Numbered from the stretch's first letter, positions 1-6,201 are shown. The stretch: DNA of 12,259 nt from an uncultured Eubacteriales bacterium (GCA_900557175.1 USSL01000030.1:1-12259), one strand, 5' to 3'. Notes: a model not told the origin generated them from the sequence alone. Program-made: numbers and translations.

Positions 1-47
1 CTGATCCGGTGGATGCAAACGCCGTCTGTGATGTAATCATAGCATAG
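1..47 (+). other. possible 3' end of an upstream gene, unresolved
   Basis: Two forward frames are open from the window edge. One stops at TAA 34-36 and the other at TAG 45-47, which would give a tail reading DPVDANAVCDVIIA. Too few codons are present to choose a frame or name a product, and a real upstream gene might end in neither. Confidence 0.25.
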
Positions 48-56
48 AAATCATTG

Positions 57-62
57 TATAAT
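57..62 (+). promoter_or_regulatory. possible -10 box for the Gfo/Idh/MocA gene
   Basis: A perfect TATAAT lies 44 bp before the chosen start codon. The hexamer 17 bp upstream (34-39, TAATCA) is a poor -35 match, so this is a weak or activator-dependent promoter candidate. Confidence 0.4.
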
Positions 63-109
63 ACAACGCATACAAGGTCAATATGAAACGGTTAAACGGA
101 GGAAAAATG

Positions 110-1375
110 ATGTTAAAGGTTGCAATTCTCGGATTAGGAAACCGGGGAATTAATTACGGAACGCTGCTTTTAGGCAGAGAGGATGCGGTTATTACGGCAA
201 TTTGTGATTTGGATGCAGAACGTGTTGAAATTGCAAAGGAAAAGTTTAAAAATCCTTCGGTACGTACATTTGCGAGTGCAGACGAACTTTTTGCACAGGG
301 CAAAATAGCCGATGCTATATTTATATGTACACAGGACAGAGATCATTATGGACATACAATGCAGGCGCTTGAACTGGGGTATCATGTGATGGTTGAAAAA
401 CCGGTGTCGCCAAATCCACAGCATTGCCTTGATATTGAAAAAAAGGCGAAAGAAAAGAATTTGAAAGTTATTGTATGCCATGTACTCAGATATTCAGCAT
501 TTTACAGAAAGATAAAAGCGGTCGTTGACAGTGGTGCCCTCGGAAATATTGTGGCCGTGCGCCACTCGGAAAATGTTGCCTACTGGCATTTTATTCACAG
601 CTATGTGAGAGGCTTATGGCGCAGAGAAGACGAGACATCGCCGCTTCTGATGGCAAAATGCTGTCACGATATGGATTTGCTTTACTGGATATTGGGAAGT
701 CGCTGTGAAAGCTTATCTTCCTACGGTGACTTAGTATTTTTCAATGAAAAAAATGCGCCGGAATACAGCACGCTATATTGTGAAGACTGTCCGAAACGCG
801 GTGAATGTCCATATGATGCTTATTTACAGTATCTTGGAAGGGGAGACCATCCGGCACCGAAATTTCCGTGGGGGACTTATCCGGTCGCTAATGTGGGTAC
901 AAAGGAAAGACTTGAGGCAGCGCTTCATAAGGGACAGTATGGACGCTGCGTATGGCACAGTGACAACACAGTCAATGATTATCAGCTTGTACAGATGGCA
1001 TTTGAAAATGGTGTTCATGTCCAGTTTTCAGTCGAAGCATTTTCAAATGAAAACTACCGTAAAACACATATTTTCGGAGCAAAGGGCGAGCTTTACTCCA
1101 ACGACCTTGATGAGACAATTACAGTGCAGTTATTCGGCAAAGAAAAAGAAGTGATTGATATGTCTTTGAATCATCAGGACGCCTACGGCGGCGGTCATGT
1201 CGGCGGCGATTTAGGGCTTGTCAATGATGCGGTCGATTATCTTCTCGGAAATAAAGTAGAGGAAGGCAATCTGACATTGATTCGTGATACATATGAGAGC
1301 CATAAAATAGTTGCAGCTGCTGAAGAATCAAGAAAAAACGGCGGGAAAACTGTGAAGGTGCATGAAGCAAAATGA
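110..1375 (+). CDS. Gfo/Idh/MocA family NAD(P)-dependent oxidoreductase
   Basis: A probable cytosolic NAD(P)-dependent sugar or cyclitol dehydrogenase; the substrate cannot be read from sequence. Counting from ATG 110 (421 residues), the N-terminal Rossmann fold carries GLGNRG at about residues 8-13, the family EKP motif at about 96-98, and the active-site segment CCHDMDLLYW at about 184-193. The C-terminal half is the Gfo/Idh/MocA beta-sheet domain. An unusual insert contains C-x2-C-x5-C at about 224-233 and a fourth Cys in GRCVWHSDN at about 280, a pattern I recall from one subgroup of the family and a possible metal site. Length is slightly above the usual 330-400. GGAGG at 98-102 fits ATG 110 (7-nt spacing) best; ATG 107 (4 nt) is possible, while ATG 83 lies upstream of this site and has none of its own. 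The gene stands alone and ends in a terminator. Confidence 0.9.
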   Translation: MLKVAILGLGNRGINYGTLLLGREDAVITAICDLDAERVEIAKEKFKNPSVRTFASADELFAQGKIADAIFICTQDRDHYGHTMQALELGYHVMVEKPVSPNPQHCLDIEKKAKEKNLKVIVCHVLRYSAFYRKIKAVVDSGALGNIVAVRHSENVAYWHFIHSYVRGLWRREDETSPLLMAKCCHDMDLLYWILGSRCESLSSYGDLVFFNEKNAPEYSTLYCEDCPKRGECPYDAYLQYLGRGDHPAPKFPWGTYPVANVGTKERLEAALHKGQYGRCVWHSDNTVNDYQLVQMAFENGVHVQFSVEAFSNENYRKTHIFGAKGELYSNDLDETITVQLFGKEKEVIDMSLNHQDAYGGGHVGGDLGLVNDAVDYLLGNKVEEGNLTLIRDTYESHKIVAAAEESRKNGGKTVKVHEAK

Positions 1376-1390
1376 TGCATAAAAAATGGC

Positions 1391-1420
1391 GGACTCTGTA
1401 GAATGACGGAGTCCCCTTTT
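1391..1420 (+). terminator. intrinsic terminator after the oxidoreductase
   Basis: A 9-bp stem (arms 1391-1399 and 1406-1414, one G-T pair) with a 6-nt loop is followed by CCTTTT. It separates the oxidoreductase from the promoter that starts at 1431. Confidence 0.85.
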
Positions 1421-1430
1421 AAATGATATC

Positions 1431-1459
1431 TTGACAAATTCCGGATTTGAGTGTATGAT
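1431..1459 (+). promoter_or_regulatory. SigA promoter of the DUF3793-DUF2325 operon
   Basis: A perfect TTGACA (1431-1436) and TATGAT (1454-1459) are separated by exactly 17 bp. The expected start site, about 1466, lies just before the operator at 1470-1485, a standard repressor arrangement. Confidence 0.85.
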
Positions 1460-1469
1460 ATCAAAAAAA

Positions 1470-1485
1470 GTTAGCACAAACTAAC
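1470..1485. promoter_or_regulatory. predicted DtxR-family operator, site 1
   Basis: GTTAGCACAAACTAAC is an inverted repeat with GTTAG/CTAAC arms; flanking A and T extend the match to 6-bp arms (1469-1486). It sits just after the -10 box, covering the early transcribed region, so a bound repressor would block initiation. The same motif recurs around the feo genes next to a DtxR-family regulator. The regulator assignment is inferred from that co-location. Confidence 0.75.
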
Positions 1486-1543
1486 TGAACATTAAAACGA
1501 AGTCTCAAATAAAAATATGAAACAGAAATGAAGGAGGTATACG

Positions 1544-2131
1544 ATGGGATGTCATAAGAACAGAAATACGGTGCTGGAAGTTGCACATCAATGTGCGCCC
1601 GTGCTTGCGGGAATTAAGCCGTCAAATCTTCTCATTGTTGAGAAAATAAAGGTGCCGGATATCGTGGAGGTGCTTCAAGGTATAGATGTGGGAAAGAAGC
1701 TGCTTTATAAAACGGACACAAAGTCAGTGTGGCTTATTTACCGGAGTACATGGCTTAAGGAATTATTGGATTGCTGCGATATCGCGGATTTTTTTAAAGC
1801 CCGTGGTTATACTAGACTAACTGAGCTGGATGCAGTACTTTCAAGGCTGGGGCAGCGCTATGTTTCTTATCTTGACAGCCGTACAGATTTTCCTCATGAA
1901 ATAGGGCTTCTGCTCGGTTATCCGATGGCGGATGTGCAGGGATATATTTTAAACAAGGGGCGGGATTGCCTTTTAAATGGGTATTGGAAGGTGTATTCGG
2001 ATGCTGAGGGGGCTAAGAAAATTTTTGATATTTATACGAAAGTCAGACAATTTTTTGTCAGAGAGGTCAAAAACGGCAAGCAGTTTTATCAGATCCCCGG
2101 AACAGCTTTAGCCGCGGATGGCAGCCTATGA
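1544..2131 (+). CDS. DUF3793 family protein
   Basis: A 195-residue protein of a clostridial family without known function, recognised by QCAPVLAGIKPSNLL (about 16-30), PHEIGLLLGYP (117-127) and GYWKVYSD (146-153). The conserved His118-Glu119 and Cys17 look like functional residues, but no reaction can be assigned. There is no signal peptide or membrane segment, so it is probably cytosolic. GGAGG at about 1532-1536 precedes the ATG by 7 nt. It is the first gene of a two-gene operon, overlapping the DUF2325 gene by 4 bp (ATGA), which implies translational coupling. A consensus promoter with a DtxR-type operator over the early transcribed region suggests expression under iron limitation. The family call is confident; the iron link is inference from the operator. 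Confidence 0.85.
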   Translation: MGCHKNRNTVLEVAHQCAPVLAGIKPSNLLIVEKIKVPDIVEVLQGIDVGKKLLYKTDTKSVWLIYRSTWLKELLDCCDIADFFKARGYTRLTELDAVLSRLGQRYVSYLDSRTDFPHEIGLLLGYPMADVQGYILNKGRDCLLNGYWKVYSDAEGAKKIFDIYTKVRQFFVREVKNGKQFYQIPGTALAADGSL

Positions 2132-2418
2132 GTGTTGTTATTATCGGCGGCCATGACAGGATGGTCTGTCAATACAAAAAAATATGCAAAAGATTTCAAT
2201 GTAAAGCAAAGGTTTTTACACAAATGCCTTCCGAGCTGGATAAAAAAATAGGTACACCGGATATGGTTGTGCTTTTTACGAACACGGCGTCTCACAAAAT
2301 GATTCGCTGTGCCGTAGAAGAAGCCAAAAAGGCAAATGCGATGATTGTCCGTTGTCATACAAGCAGCGGTAATGCGCTTTGTGAAATTTTATCAGGACAT
2401 GTCAATATTGCTGAATAA
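2128..2418 (+). CDS. DUF2325 family protein
   Basis: A 96-residue single-domain protein of unknown function. The N-terminal beta-strand and loop VVIIGGHDRM (3-12), the middle strand DMVVLFTNTASHKM (45-58) and RCHTSSGNAL (75-84) are typical of DUF2325. The alternating strands and helices suggest a small Rossmann-like fold. It is rich in possible metal or thiol ligands: Cys14, 20, 25, 61, 76, 85 and His9, 56, 77. It overlaps DUF3793 by 4 bp and must share its promoter and predicted DtxR operator. It ends at a bidirectional terminator facing the convergent regulator. A metal, heme or redox role is plausible from the ligands and context but is not shown. Confidence 0.85.
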   Translation: MSVVIIGGHDRMVCQYKKICKRFQCKAKVFTQMPSELDKKIGTPDMVVLFTNTASHKMIRCAVEEAKKANAMIVRCHTSSGNALCEILSGHVNIAE

Positions 2419-2432
2419 AAGATAGCTCATAA

Positions 2433-2476
2433 AAAACTTCTGCCCGGTCATCCACTGTATATCCGGCAGAAGTTTT
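2433..2476. terminator. bidirectional terminator between DUF2325 and the DtxR-family regulator
   Basis: Perfect 12-bp arms (2433-2444 and 2465-2476) begin in AAAA and end in TTTT, so the hairpin carries a T tract when read from either side. It lies between convergent genes and can serve both. Confidence 0.85.
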
Positions 2477-2486
2477 GCGATGTCTG

Positions 2487-2858
2487 TTATTTTTGATGCT
2501 GTTTAACATGATTTTTGATGGCTGTAAAGCTTTCAGCGCTGATGACGTGTTCGATGCGGCAGGCATCGTCAAGAGCCTGTTCTTCGTTGACGCCAAGCTG
2601 TATAAGCCAGTTTGAAATGAAAGTATGTCGTTCATAAATTGTTTCCGCAATTTTGGCGCCGGATTCGGTAAGGCAGATAAAGCCGTCTGAATCCATTGTG
2701 ATATACCCGTTTAGCCGGAGATTTTTCATGGCGACGCTGACACTTGGTTTTGAAAATCCGAGTTCATTGACAATATCAATAGAGCGCACATGCGGTTTGG
2801 ATTTGCTGAGCACAAGGATTGTCTCAAGATAATTCTCTGCAGATTCATGTATTTTCAT
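2487..2858 (-). CDS. DtxR-family metal-dependent transcriptional repressor, probably iron-responsive
   Basis: A 123-residue cytosolic regulator. The N-terminal winged helix-turn-helix spans about residues 6-65 (SIDIVNELGFSKPSVSVAMKNL is the recognition region) and a short helical dimerisation domain follows; there is no C-terminal SH3-like domain. Metal ligands expected from the family are visible: Glu12, His78, and Cys100-x2-Glu103-His104. A Cys at that place is typical of iron-sensing DtxR/IdeR, whereas MntR has Glu there. The residue matching MntR Asp8 or DtxR Met10 is Asn9. ATG 2858 was chosen because MKIHESAENYLETIL matches where family members begin; GGGGAGG lies about 12 nt upstream, unusually far. 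A GTG at 2903 would add 15 atypical residues. It is divergent from feoA, with three operators between them, suggesting it represses feo and perhaps itself. Confidence 0.88.
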   Translation of the reverse strand: MKIHESAENYLETILVLSKSKPHVRSIDIVNELGFSKPSVSVAMKNLRLNGYITMDSDGFICLTESGAKIAETIYERHTFISNWLIQLGVNEEQALDDACRIEHVISAESFTAIKNHVKQHQK

Positions 2859-2947
2859 TAGAATAAATGTCCTCCCCGTATTTATTGCAACATTACTATA
2901 CACAGCATATCATAATTTGCCTAAAATATCAAATATATAAAAAACTA

Positions 2948-2976
2948 TTGACAAGAGAGTTAGTTAATGGTAACCT
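2948..2976 (+). promoter_or_regulatory. probable promoter of the feoA-feoA-feoB operon
   Basis: TTGACA (2948-2953) is followed after 17 bp by TAACCT (2971-2976) preceded by TGG, an extended -10. Operator site 2 lies between the two boxes. A second candidate, TTAGGA at 2985-2990 with TAAAAT at 3007-3012 (16-bp spacing), overlaps sites 3 and 4. Read backward, the same -35 gives TTGTCA (2954 to 2949), so the divergent regulator gene may use an overlapping -35, though its -10 (TGATAT) is weak. Confidence 0.6.
2959..2974. promoter_or_regulatory. predicted DtxR-family operator, site 2
   Basis: GTTAGTTAATGGTAAC matches the 16-bp motif with one arm change (GTAAC for CTAAC). It occupies the spacer and -10 of the feo promoter. 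Confidence 0.65.
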
Positions 2977-2983
2977 TAAATCG

Positions 2984-2999
2984 GTTAGGAAAATCTAAC
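2984..2999. promoter_or_regulatory. predicted DtxR-family operator, site 3
   Basis: GTTAGGAAAATCTAAC has perfect GTTAG/CTAAC arms, extended by flanking G and C at 2983 and 3000. It starts 25 bp after site 2 and covers the expected feo start site. Confidence 0.72.
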
Positions 3000-3017
3000 C
3001 AATTTTTAAAATAATGA

Positions 3018-3033
3018 GTTAGCATGAACAAAC
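3018..3033. promoter_or_regulatory. possible degenerate operator, site 4
   Basis: GTTAGCATGAACAAAC keeps a full left half (GTTAGCA, as in sites 1 and 5), while the right arm is CAAAC rather than CTAAC. It lies in the feoA leader and may be a low-affinity site. Confidence 0.4.
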
Positions 3034-3073
3034 TGATTGACATATGAATAATGATGAGTGAGGAGGATTTATG

Positions 3074-3283
3074 ATGCCTTTATCAATGGTAAGTGAAGGA
3101 GAAAAAAATATTATTAAGAAGGTCGGAGGCAGAGAAGATGTCCGGCGTTTTTTGGAAAGCCTTGGTTTTGTCGTCGGCGGTGATGTCACTGTTGTTTCTA
3201 AAAATGGCGGCAATGTGATTGTGAATGTTAAGGCGTCAAGAATTGCGGTAAGTCAGGAGATGGCAAACCGTATTATGGTGTAG
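3074..3283 (+). CDS. feoA: FeoA-domain protein, first copy
   Basis: A 69-residue FeoA-type SH3-like barrel, the small cytosolic partner of the ferrous-iron transporter FeoB. The start MPLSMVSEGE, the segment REDVRRFLESLGFVVGGDVTVV and the end ASRIAVSQEMANRIMV follow the shorter clostridial FeoA variant, which lacks the ALKRRIxDMG motif seen in the second copy. GGAGG at 3062-3066 fits ATG 3074 (7 nt) better than ATG 3071 (4 nt). It is the first gene of the feo operon downstream of three DtxR-type sites. A run of 17-bp repeats begins at its stop codon. Two divergent FeoA copies before feoB suggest separate roles in assembling the FeoB complex, which is inference. Confidence 0.85.
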   Translation: MPLSMVSEGEKNIIKKVGGREDVRRFLESLGFVVGGDVTVVSKNGGNVIVNVKASRIAVSQEMANRIMV

Positions 3284-3332
3284 ATGCGACAGTGGTATAG
3301 ATGCGGCAGTACTGCAGATGCGGCAGCGATGC
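3282..3332 (+). repeat. three tandem 17-bp imperfect repeats between the feoA copies
   Basis: Units start at 3282, 3299 and 3316, exactly 17 bp apart, and share AGATGCGRCAG followed by a variable six bases. The first unit begins within the feoA stop codon. GCAGTACTGC (3306-3315) at the join of units 2 and 3 is a perfect palindrome. Confidence 0.7.
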
Positions 3333-3386
3333 AGAATTTCATGCGGATATCGCGGGAAGTTTATGACGGAAGGGAGTTGTTAAGAA

Positions 3387-3608
3387 ATGAAAACGTTAAA
3401 GGATGTGAAGCCGGGGACGGCAGTGTCGGTTGTAAAGCTTCACGGTGAAGGTGCTCTGAAGCGGCGCATTATGGATATGGGAATTACAAAAGGGGTGCAG
3501 GTGTATGTACGTAAGGTGGCACCTCTCGGTGATCCTGTAGAAATTCAGGTCAGAGGCTATGAGTTATCGCTGAGAAAGGCAGATGCCGGGCTGATAGAGG
3601 TGGACTGA
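3387..3608 (+). CDS. feoA: FeoA, second copy (canonical type)
   Basis: A 73-residue canonical FeoA. The sequence runs LKDVKPGTAVSVVKLHGEG, ALKRRIMDMGITKGVQVYV, APLGDPVEIQVRGYELSLRK and ends AGLIEVD, which is the full SH3-like barrel at normal family length. FeoA is cytosolic and is thought to bind FeoB and modulate transport. AGGGAG at 3371-3376 lies 10 nt before the ATG. It lies 103 bp after the first feoA and 94 bp before feoB in the same direction. A hairpin and another operator separate it from feoB, so its ratio to feoB may be adjusted at that junction. Confidence 0.93.
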   Translation: MKTLKDVKPGTAVSVVKLHGEGALKRRIMDMGITKGVQVYVRKVAPLGDPVEIQVRGYELSLRKADAGLIEVD

Positions 3609-3630
3609 AAATGTTGATGTTTATTGGCTC

Positions 3631-3658
3631 AAAGTGTGTGGCGCACACTTTTATTTTT
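3631..3658 (+). terminator. weak terminator or attenuator between feoA and feoB
   Basis: Arms 3631-3638 and 3644-3651 form an 8-bp stem (AAAGTGTG/CACACTTT) with a 5-nt loop, followed by TATTTTTG. The stem is AT-rich at its base, so partial read-through is expected. Confidence 0.55.
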
Positions 3659-3666
3659 GAAAGATG

Positions 3667-3682
3667 GTTAGCAATAGCTAAC
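3667..3682. promoter_or_regulatory. predicted DtxR-family operator, site 5, before feoB
   Basis: GTTAGCAATAGCTAAC is a perfect palindrome with 6-bp arms and the best copy of the motif in the window. It ends 5 bp before the feoB ribosome-binding site. No clear -35/-10 pair was found around it, so it may act as a roadblock or serve a non-consensus internal promoter. Confidence 0.72.
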
Positions 3683-3702
3683 ACATGAAGGAGGATTAGG
3701 TC

Positions 3703-5877
3703 ATGTCGATTAAGATTGCTTTAGCCGGAAATCCGAACTGCGGGAAAACGACATTGTTTAATGCGCTGACAGGTGCAAATCAGTTTGTCGGGAACTGGCC
3801 GGGAGTGACGGTTGAAAAAAAGGAAGGAAAGTTAAAAGGGAATAAAGATGTCATTATTATGGATCTTCCGGGCATTTATTCTCTGTCACCGTATACACTT
3901 GTAGAAGTTGTCGCAAGAAATTACTTGATTACAGAGCGCCCGGATGCTATTTTAAATATAGTCGACGGTACAAATCTTGAACGTAATTTGTATTTGACAA
4001 CACAGCTGACAGAGCTTGGTATTCCTGTTGTTATGGCTGTCAATATGATGGATATTGTCGCTAAAAAAGGCGATAAGATAAATATGAAGGCATTGTCAGA
4101 ACAGTTTGGCTGTGAGGTTGTAGAGATTTCAGCGCTCAAAGGCACAGGGATTAAAGCTGCAGCCCAAAAGGCTGTTGCGGCGGCAAAGGGCCATGCAGTG
4201 ACTCCGGTGCATACGTTTGGAGCGGAAGTTGAATCGGCTTTAAGTGCAATTGAAGCGCTTTTGGATATGGAAATTCCAGAGGTACAGCGACGCTTTTATG
4301 CAATTAAGCTGTTTGAACACGATGAGAAAATCAAAGCACTCATGAAATATGTGCCGGATGTGGCGCATATTATTGAAAAAGCAGAAAAAGCGCTGGATGA
4401 TGATTCTGAGAGTATTATTACAAATGAACGCTATGTCTATATTGCTTCGATCATCGAGAAATGCTGTAAACGTTCGCATGGTACAGGTAAAATGACGATG
4501 TCGGATAAGATTGACCGTATTGTGACAAATCGTTTTGCAGCTTTGCCGATTTTTGCATTAATTATGTTTATCGTTTACTATGTTTCCATTTCAACTGTCG
4601 GAGCAATGGCAACAGACTGGACAAATGACAATTTATTTGGCGACGGTTTTTCCTTTTTCGGAAAATGGATTCCGGGGATTCCGGTGCTTGCTGAAAATGG
4701 ACTGACAGCAATCAACTGTGCACCATGGCTTCAGGATTTAATTGTCAATGGTATGATTGCCGGTGTCGGCGCTGTTTTGGGCTTTGTGCCTCAGATGATT
4801 GTACTTTTTGTATTTCTTGCATTTTTGGAGGCTTGCGGCTATATGGCCCGCGTTGCCTTTATTATGGATAGGATTTTCAGAAAATTTGGTTTGTCGGGGA
4901 AATCTTTTATACCTATGCTGATTGGCACAGGCTGTGGTATTCCGGGCGTGATGGCTTCAAGGACAATTGAAAATGAGAGGGATCGTCGTATGACGATTAT
5001 GACAACGACATTTATTCCATGCGGCGCGAAGCTGCCGATTATTGCGCTGATTGCCGGTGCATTTTTTAATAATTCTGGCTGGGTTGCAACAAGTGCGTAC
5101 TTCGTCGGTATGGCGGCCATTATTGTTTCGGGCGTTATTTTAAAGAAAACAAAGATGTTTTCAGGAGAACCGGCGCCGTTTGTGATGGAGCTTCCTGCTT
5201 ACCATCTGCCGACAGTGGGGAATATATTAAGAAGTGTCTGGGAGCGGGCGTCTTCCTTTATTAAAAAGGCGGGAACAATTATTCTTCTGTCGACGATTGT
5301 GCTTTGGTTTTTACAGAGCTATGGTTTTACTGACAGTGGTTTCGGTGCTGTAGACGGTGATTTGGATCATAGTATTTTAGGTTATATTGGCCGCGCCATC
5401 AGCTGGATTTTTATTCCGCTCGGATGGGATCATTGGCAGGCGGCAGTGGCTGCCATCACCGGTCTTATTGCAAAGGAAAATGTTGTTGCCACATTTGGTA
5501 CGCTGTATGGTTTTGCCGAGGTTGCGGAAAATGGCGAAGAAATTTGGGGAACATTGGCGGCAAGCTTTACGGCAATTGCTGCCTATGGATTCCTTGTATT
5601 TAATCTTTTGTGTGCTCCTTGCTTTGCAGCGATCGGCGCGATTAAGCGTGAGATGAATAATGCAAAATGGACATGGTTTGCGATTGGTTATCAGACAATT
5701 TTTGCTTATGCTGTGACACTTTGCATTTATCAGATAGGAACACTTGTGACAGGCGGTGGTTTTACAATATGGACAGCAGTCGCTTTTGCAATTGTGGGCG
5801 CATTTTTTTACTTGCTTTTGCGTCCGTCGGGTGCCGGTAAAAAAGCGGGCGCTGTCAAAAAGGTTTTTGCCGGATGA
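3703..5877 (+). CDS. feoB: FeoB, ferrous iron transport protein B
   Basis: A 724-residue inner-membrane Fe(II) transporter with an N-terminal G domain. G1 is GNPNCGKT (9-16), G2 Thr36 in GVTVE, G3 DLPG (54-57), G4 NMMD (114-117, the form usual in FeoB) and G5 SALKG (143-147). A helical GDI-like domain follows to about 265. The transmembrane part starts near 277 and has many hydrophobic segments, with the gate-type motifs GTGCGIPG (408-415) and PCGAKLP (439-445), and LLCAPC (635-640). The length is normal and no domain is missing. AAGGAGG at 3688-3694 gives 8-nt spacing to the ATG. A perfect operator lies just upstream. Together with two FeoA proteins and the Cys-rich peptide downstream it forms a complete clostridial Feo system. 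Confidence 0.97.
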   Translation: MSIKIALAGNPNCGKTTLFNALTGANQFVGNWPGVTVEKKEGKLKGNKDVIIMDLPGIYSLSPYTLVEVVARNYLITERPDAILNIVDGTNLERNLYLTTQLTELGIPVVMAVNMMDIVAKKGDKINMKALSEQFGCEVVEISALKGTGIKAAAQKAVAAAKGHAVTPVHTFGAEVESALSAIEALLDMEIPEVQRRFYAIKLFEHDEKIKALMKYVPDVAHIIEKAEKALDDDSESIITNERYVYIASIIEKCCKRSHGTGKMTMSDKIDRIVTNRFAALPIFALIMFIVYYVSISTVGAMATDWTNDNLFGDGFSFFGKWIPGIPVLAENGLTAINCAPWLQDLIVNGMIAGVGAVLGFVPQMIVLFVFLAFLEACGYMARVAFIMDRIFRKFGLSGKSFIPMLIGTGCGIPGVMASRTIENERDRRMTIMTTTFIPCGAKLPIIALIAGAFFNNSGWVATSAYFVGMAAIIVSGVILKKTKMFSGEPAPFVMELPAYHLPTVGNILRSVWERASSFIKKAGTIILLSTIVLWFLQSYGFTDSGFGAVDGDLDHSILGYIGRAISWIFIPLGWDHWQAAVAAITGLIAKENVVATFGTLYGFAEVAENGEEIWGTLAASFTAIAAYGFLVFNLLCAPCFAAIGAIKREMNNAKWTWFAIGYQTIFAYAVTLCIYQIGTLVTGGGFTIWTAVAFAIVGAFFYLLLRPSGAGKKAGAVKKVFAG

Positions 5878-5931
5878 GATAAGCGTATAAAGTGCTTGGA
5901 CGATGCCGGTATTTAAGAAAGAAGGTGCAGA

Positions 5932-6096
5932 ATGAATTTTCCGACATTGATTGTTTTGATAATTGTAGTATTTGTAGCTTTTCTTGCTGTTCGTTCAATG
6001 TATAAGGCGAAAAAGTCAGGAAAATCATGCAGCTGCGGCGGAAACTGCGGCGGCTGTCCGAGTGCCGGTATGTGTCATTCGGATAAAAATAATTGA
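5932..6096 (+). CDS. FeoB-associated Cys-rich membrane protein
   Basis: A 54-residue peptide. Residues 5-22 form one transmembrane helix (LIVLIIVVFVAFLAV), followed by a basic stretch (RSMYKAKKSGK) and a Cys-rich tail with Cys33, 35, 39, 42 and 48 in the pattern CSCGGNCGGCPSAGMC. The positive residues after the helix place the tail in the cytoplasm. Such peptides occur directly after feoB in many Firmicutes and are thought to assist FeoB, perhaps like FeoC. AAGG about 6 nt before ATG 5932 serves as ribosome-binding site. It lies 54 bp after feoB and ends just before a terminator, so it is the last gene of the operon. Metal or FeS binding by the Cys tail is inference. Confidence 0.9.
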   Translation: MNFPTLIVLIIVVFVAFLAVRSMYKAKKSGKSCSCGGNCGGCPSAGMCHSDKNN

Positions 6097-6102
6097 AATG
6101 TA

Positions 6103-6133
6103 AAGGCGGCGGGCAGTTGTCCGCCTTCTTTTT
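6103..6133 (+). terminator. terminator of the feo operon
   Basis: A 7-bp stem AAGGCGG/CCGCCTT (6103-6109 and 6121-6127) is followed by CTTTTT. It lies 7 bp after the Cys-rich peptide stop codon. Confidence 0.85.
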
Positions 6134-6165
6134 ATGTGATAAGATAGAAAAACAGGATAAAATAG

Positions 6166-6201
6166 AAAAAAGCGGAGCATCCGACGAATCAGACACTCCG
6201 C
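6166..6201 (-). terminator. minus-strand intrinsic terminator with UUCG loop
   Basis: Read on the minus strand, arms 6201-6189 and 6184-6172 form a 13-bp stem (including T-G and G-T pairs) closed by a TTCG tetraloop, then six T residues (6171-6166). On the plus strand the same G-T pairs become A-C mismatches and there is no T tract. This fixes the direction, yet no minus-strand protein gene lies upstream. Confidence 0.75.

Noticed and set aside
744..1154. Long forward frame overlapping the oxidoreductase
   Set aside because: It lies wholly inside the Gfo/Idh/MocA gene in another frame, has no ribosome-binding site or family motif, and is a shadow.
2859..2903. GTG start at 2903 extending the DtxR-family regulator by 15 residues
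   Set aside because: There is no ribosome-binding site before the GTG, and the added residues are unlike family N-termini. MKIHESAENYLETIL at 2858 matches the family start.
2881..3073. Riboswitch or T-box in the feoA leader
   Set aside because: The inverted repeats are short, 16 bp long and operator-like; no terminator/antiterminator pair or T-box motif is present.
3657..3684. Internal promoter TTGAAA/TAACAC before feoB
   Set aside because: The -10 match is poor and the start site would fall in the ribosome-binding site, leaving no usable leader.
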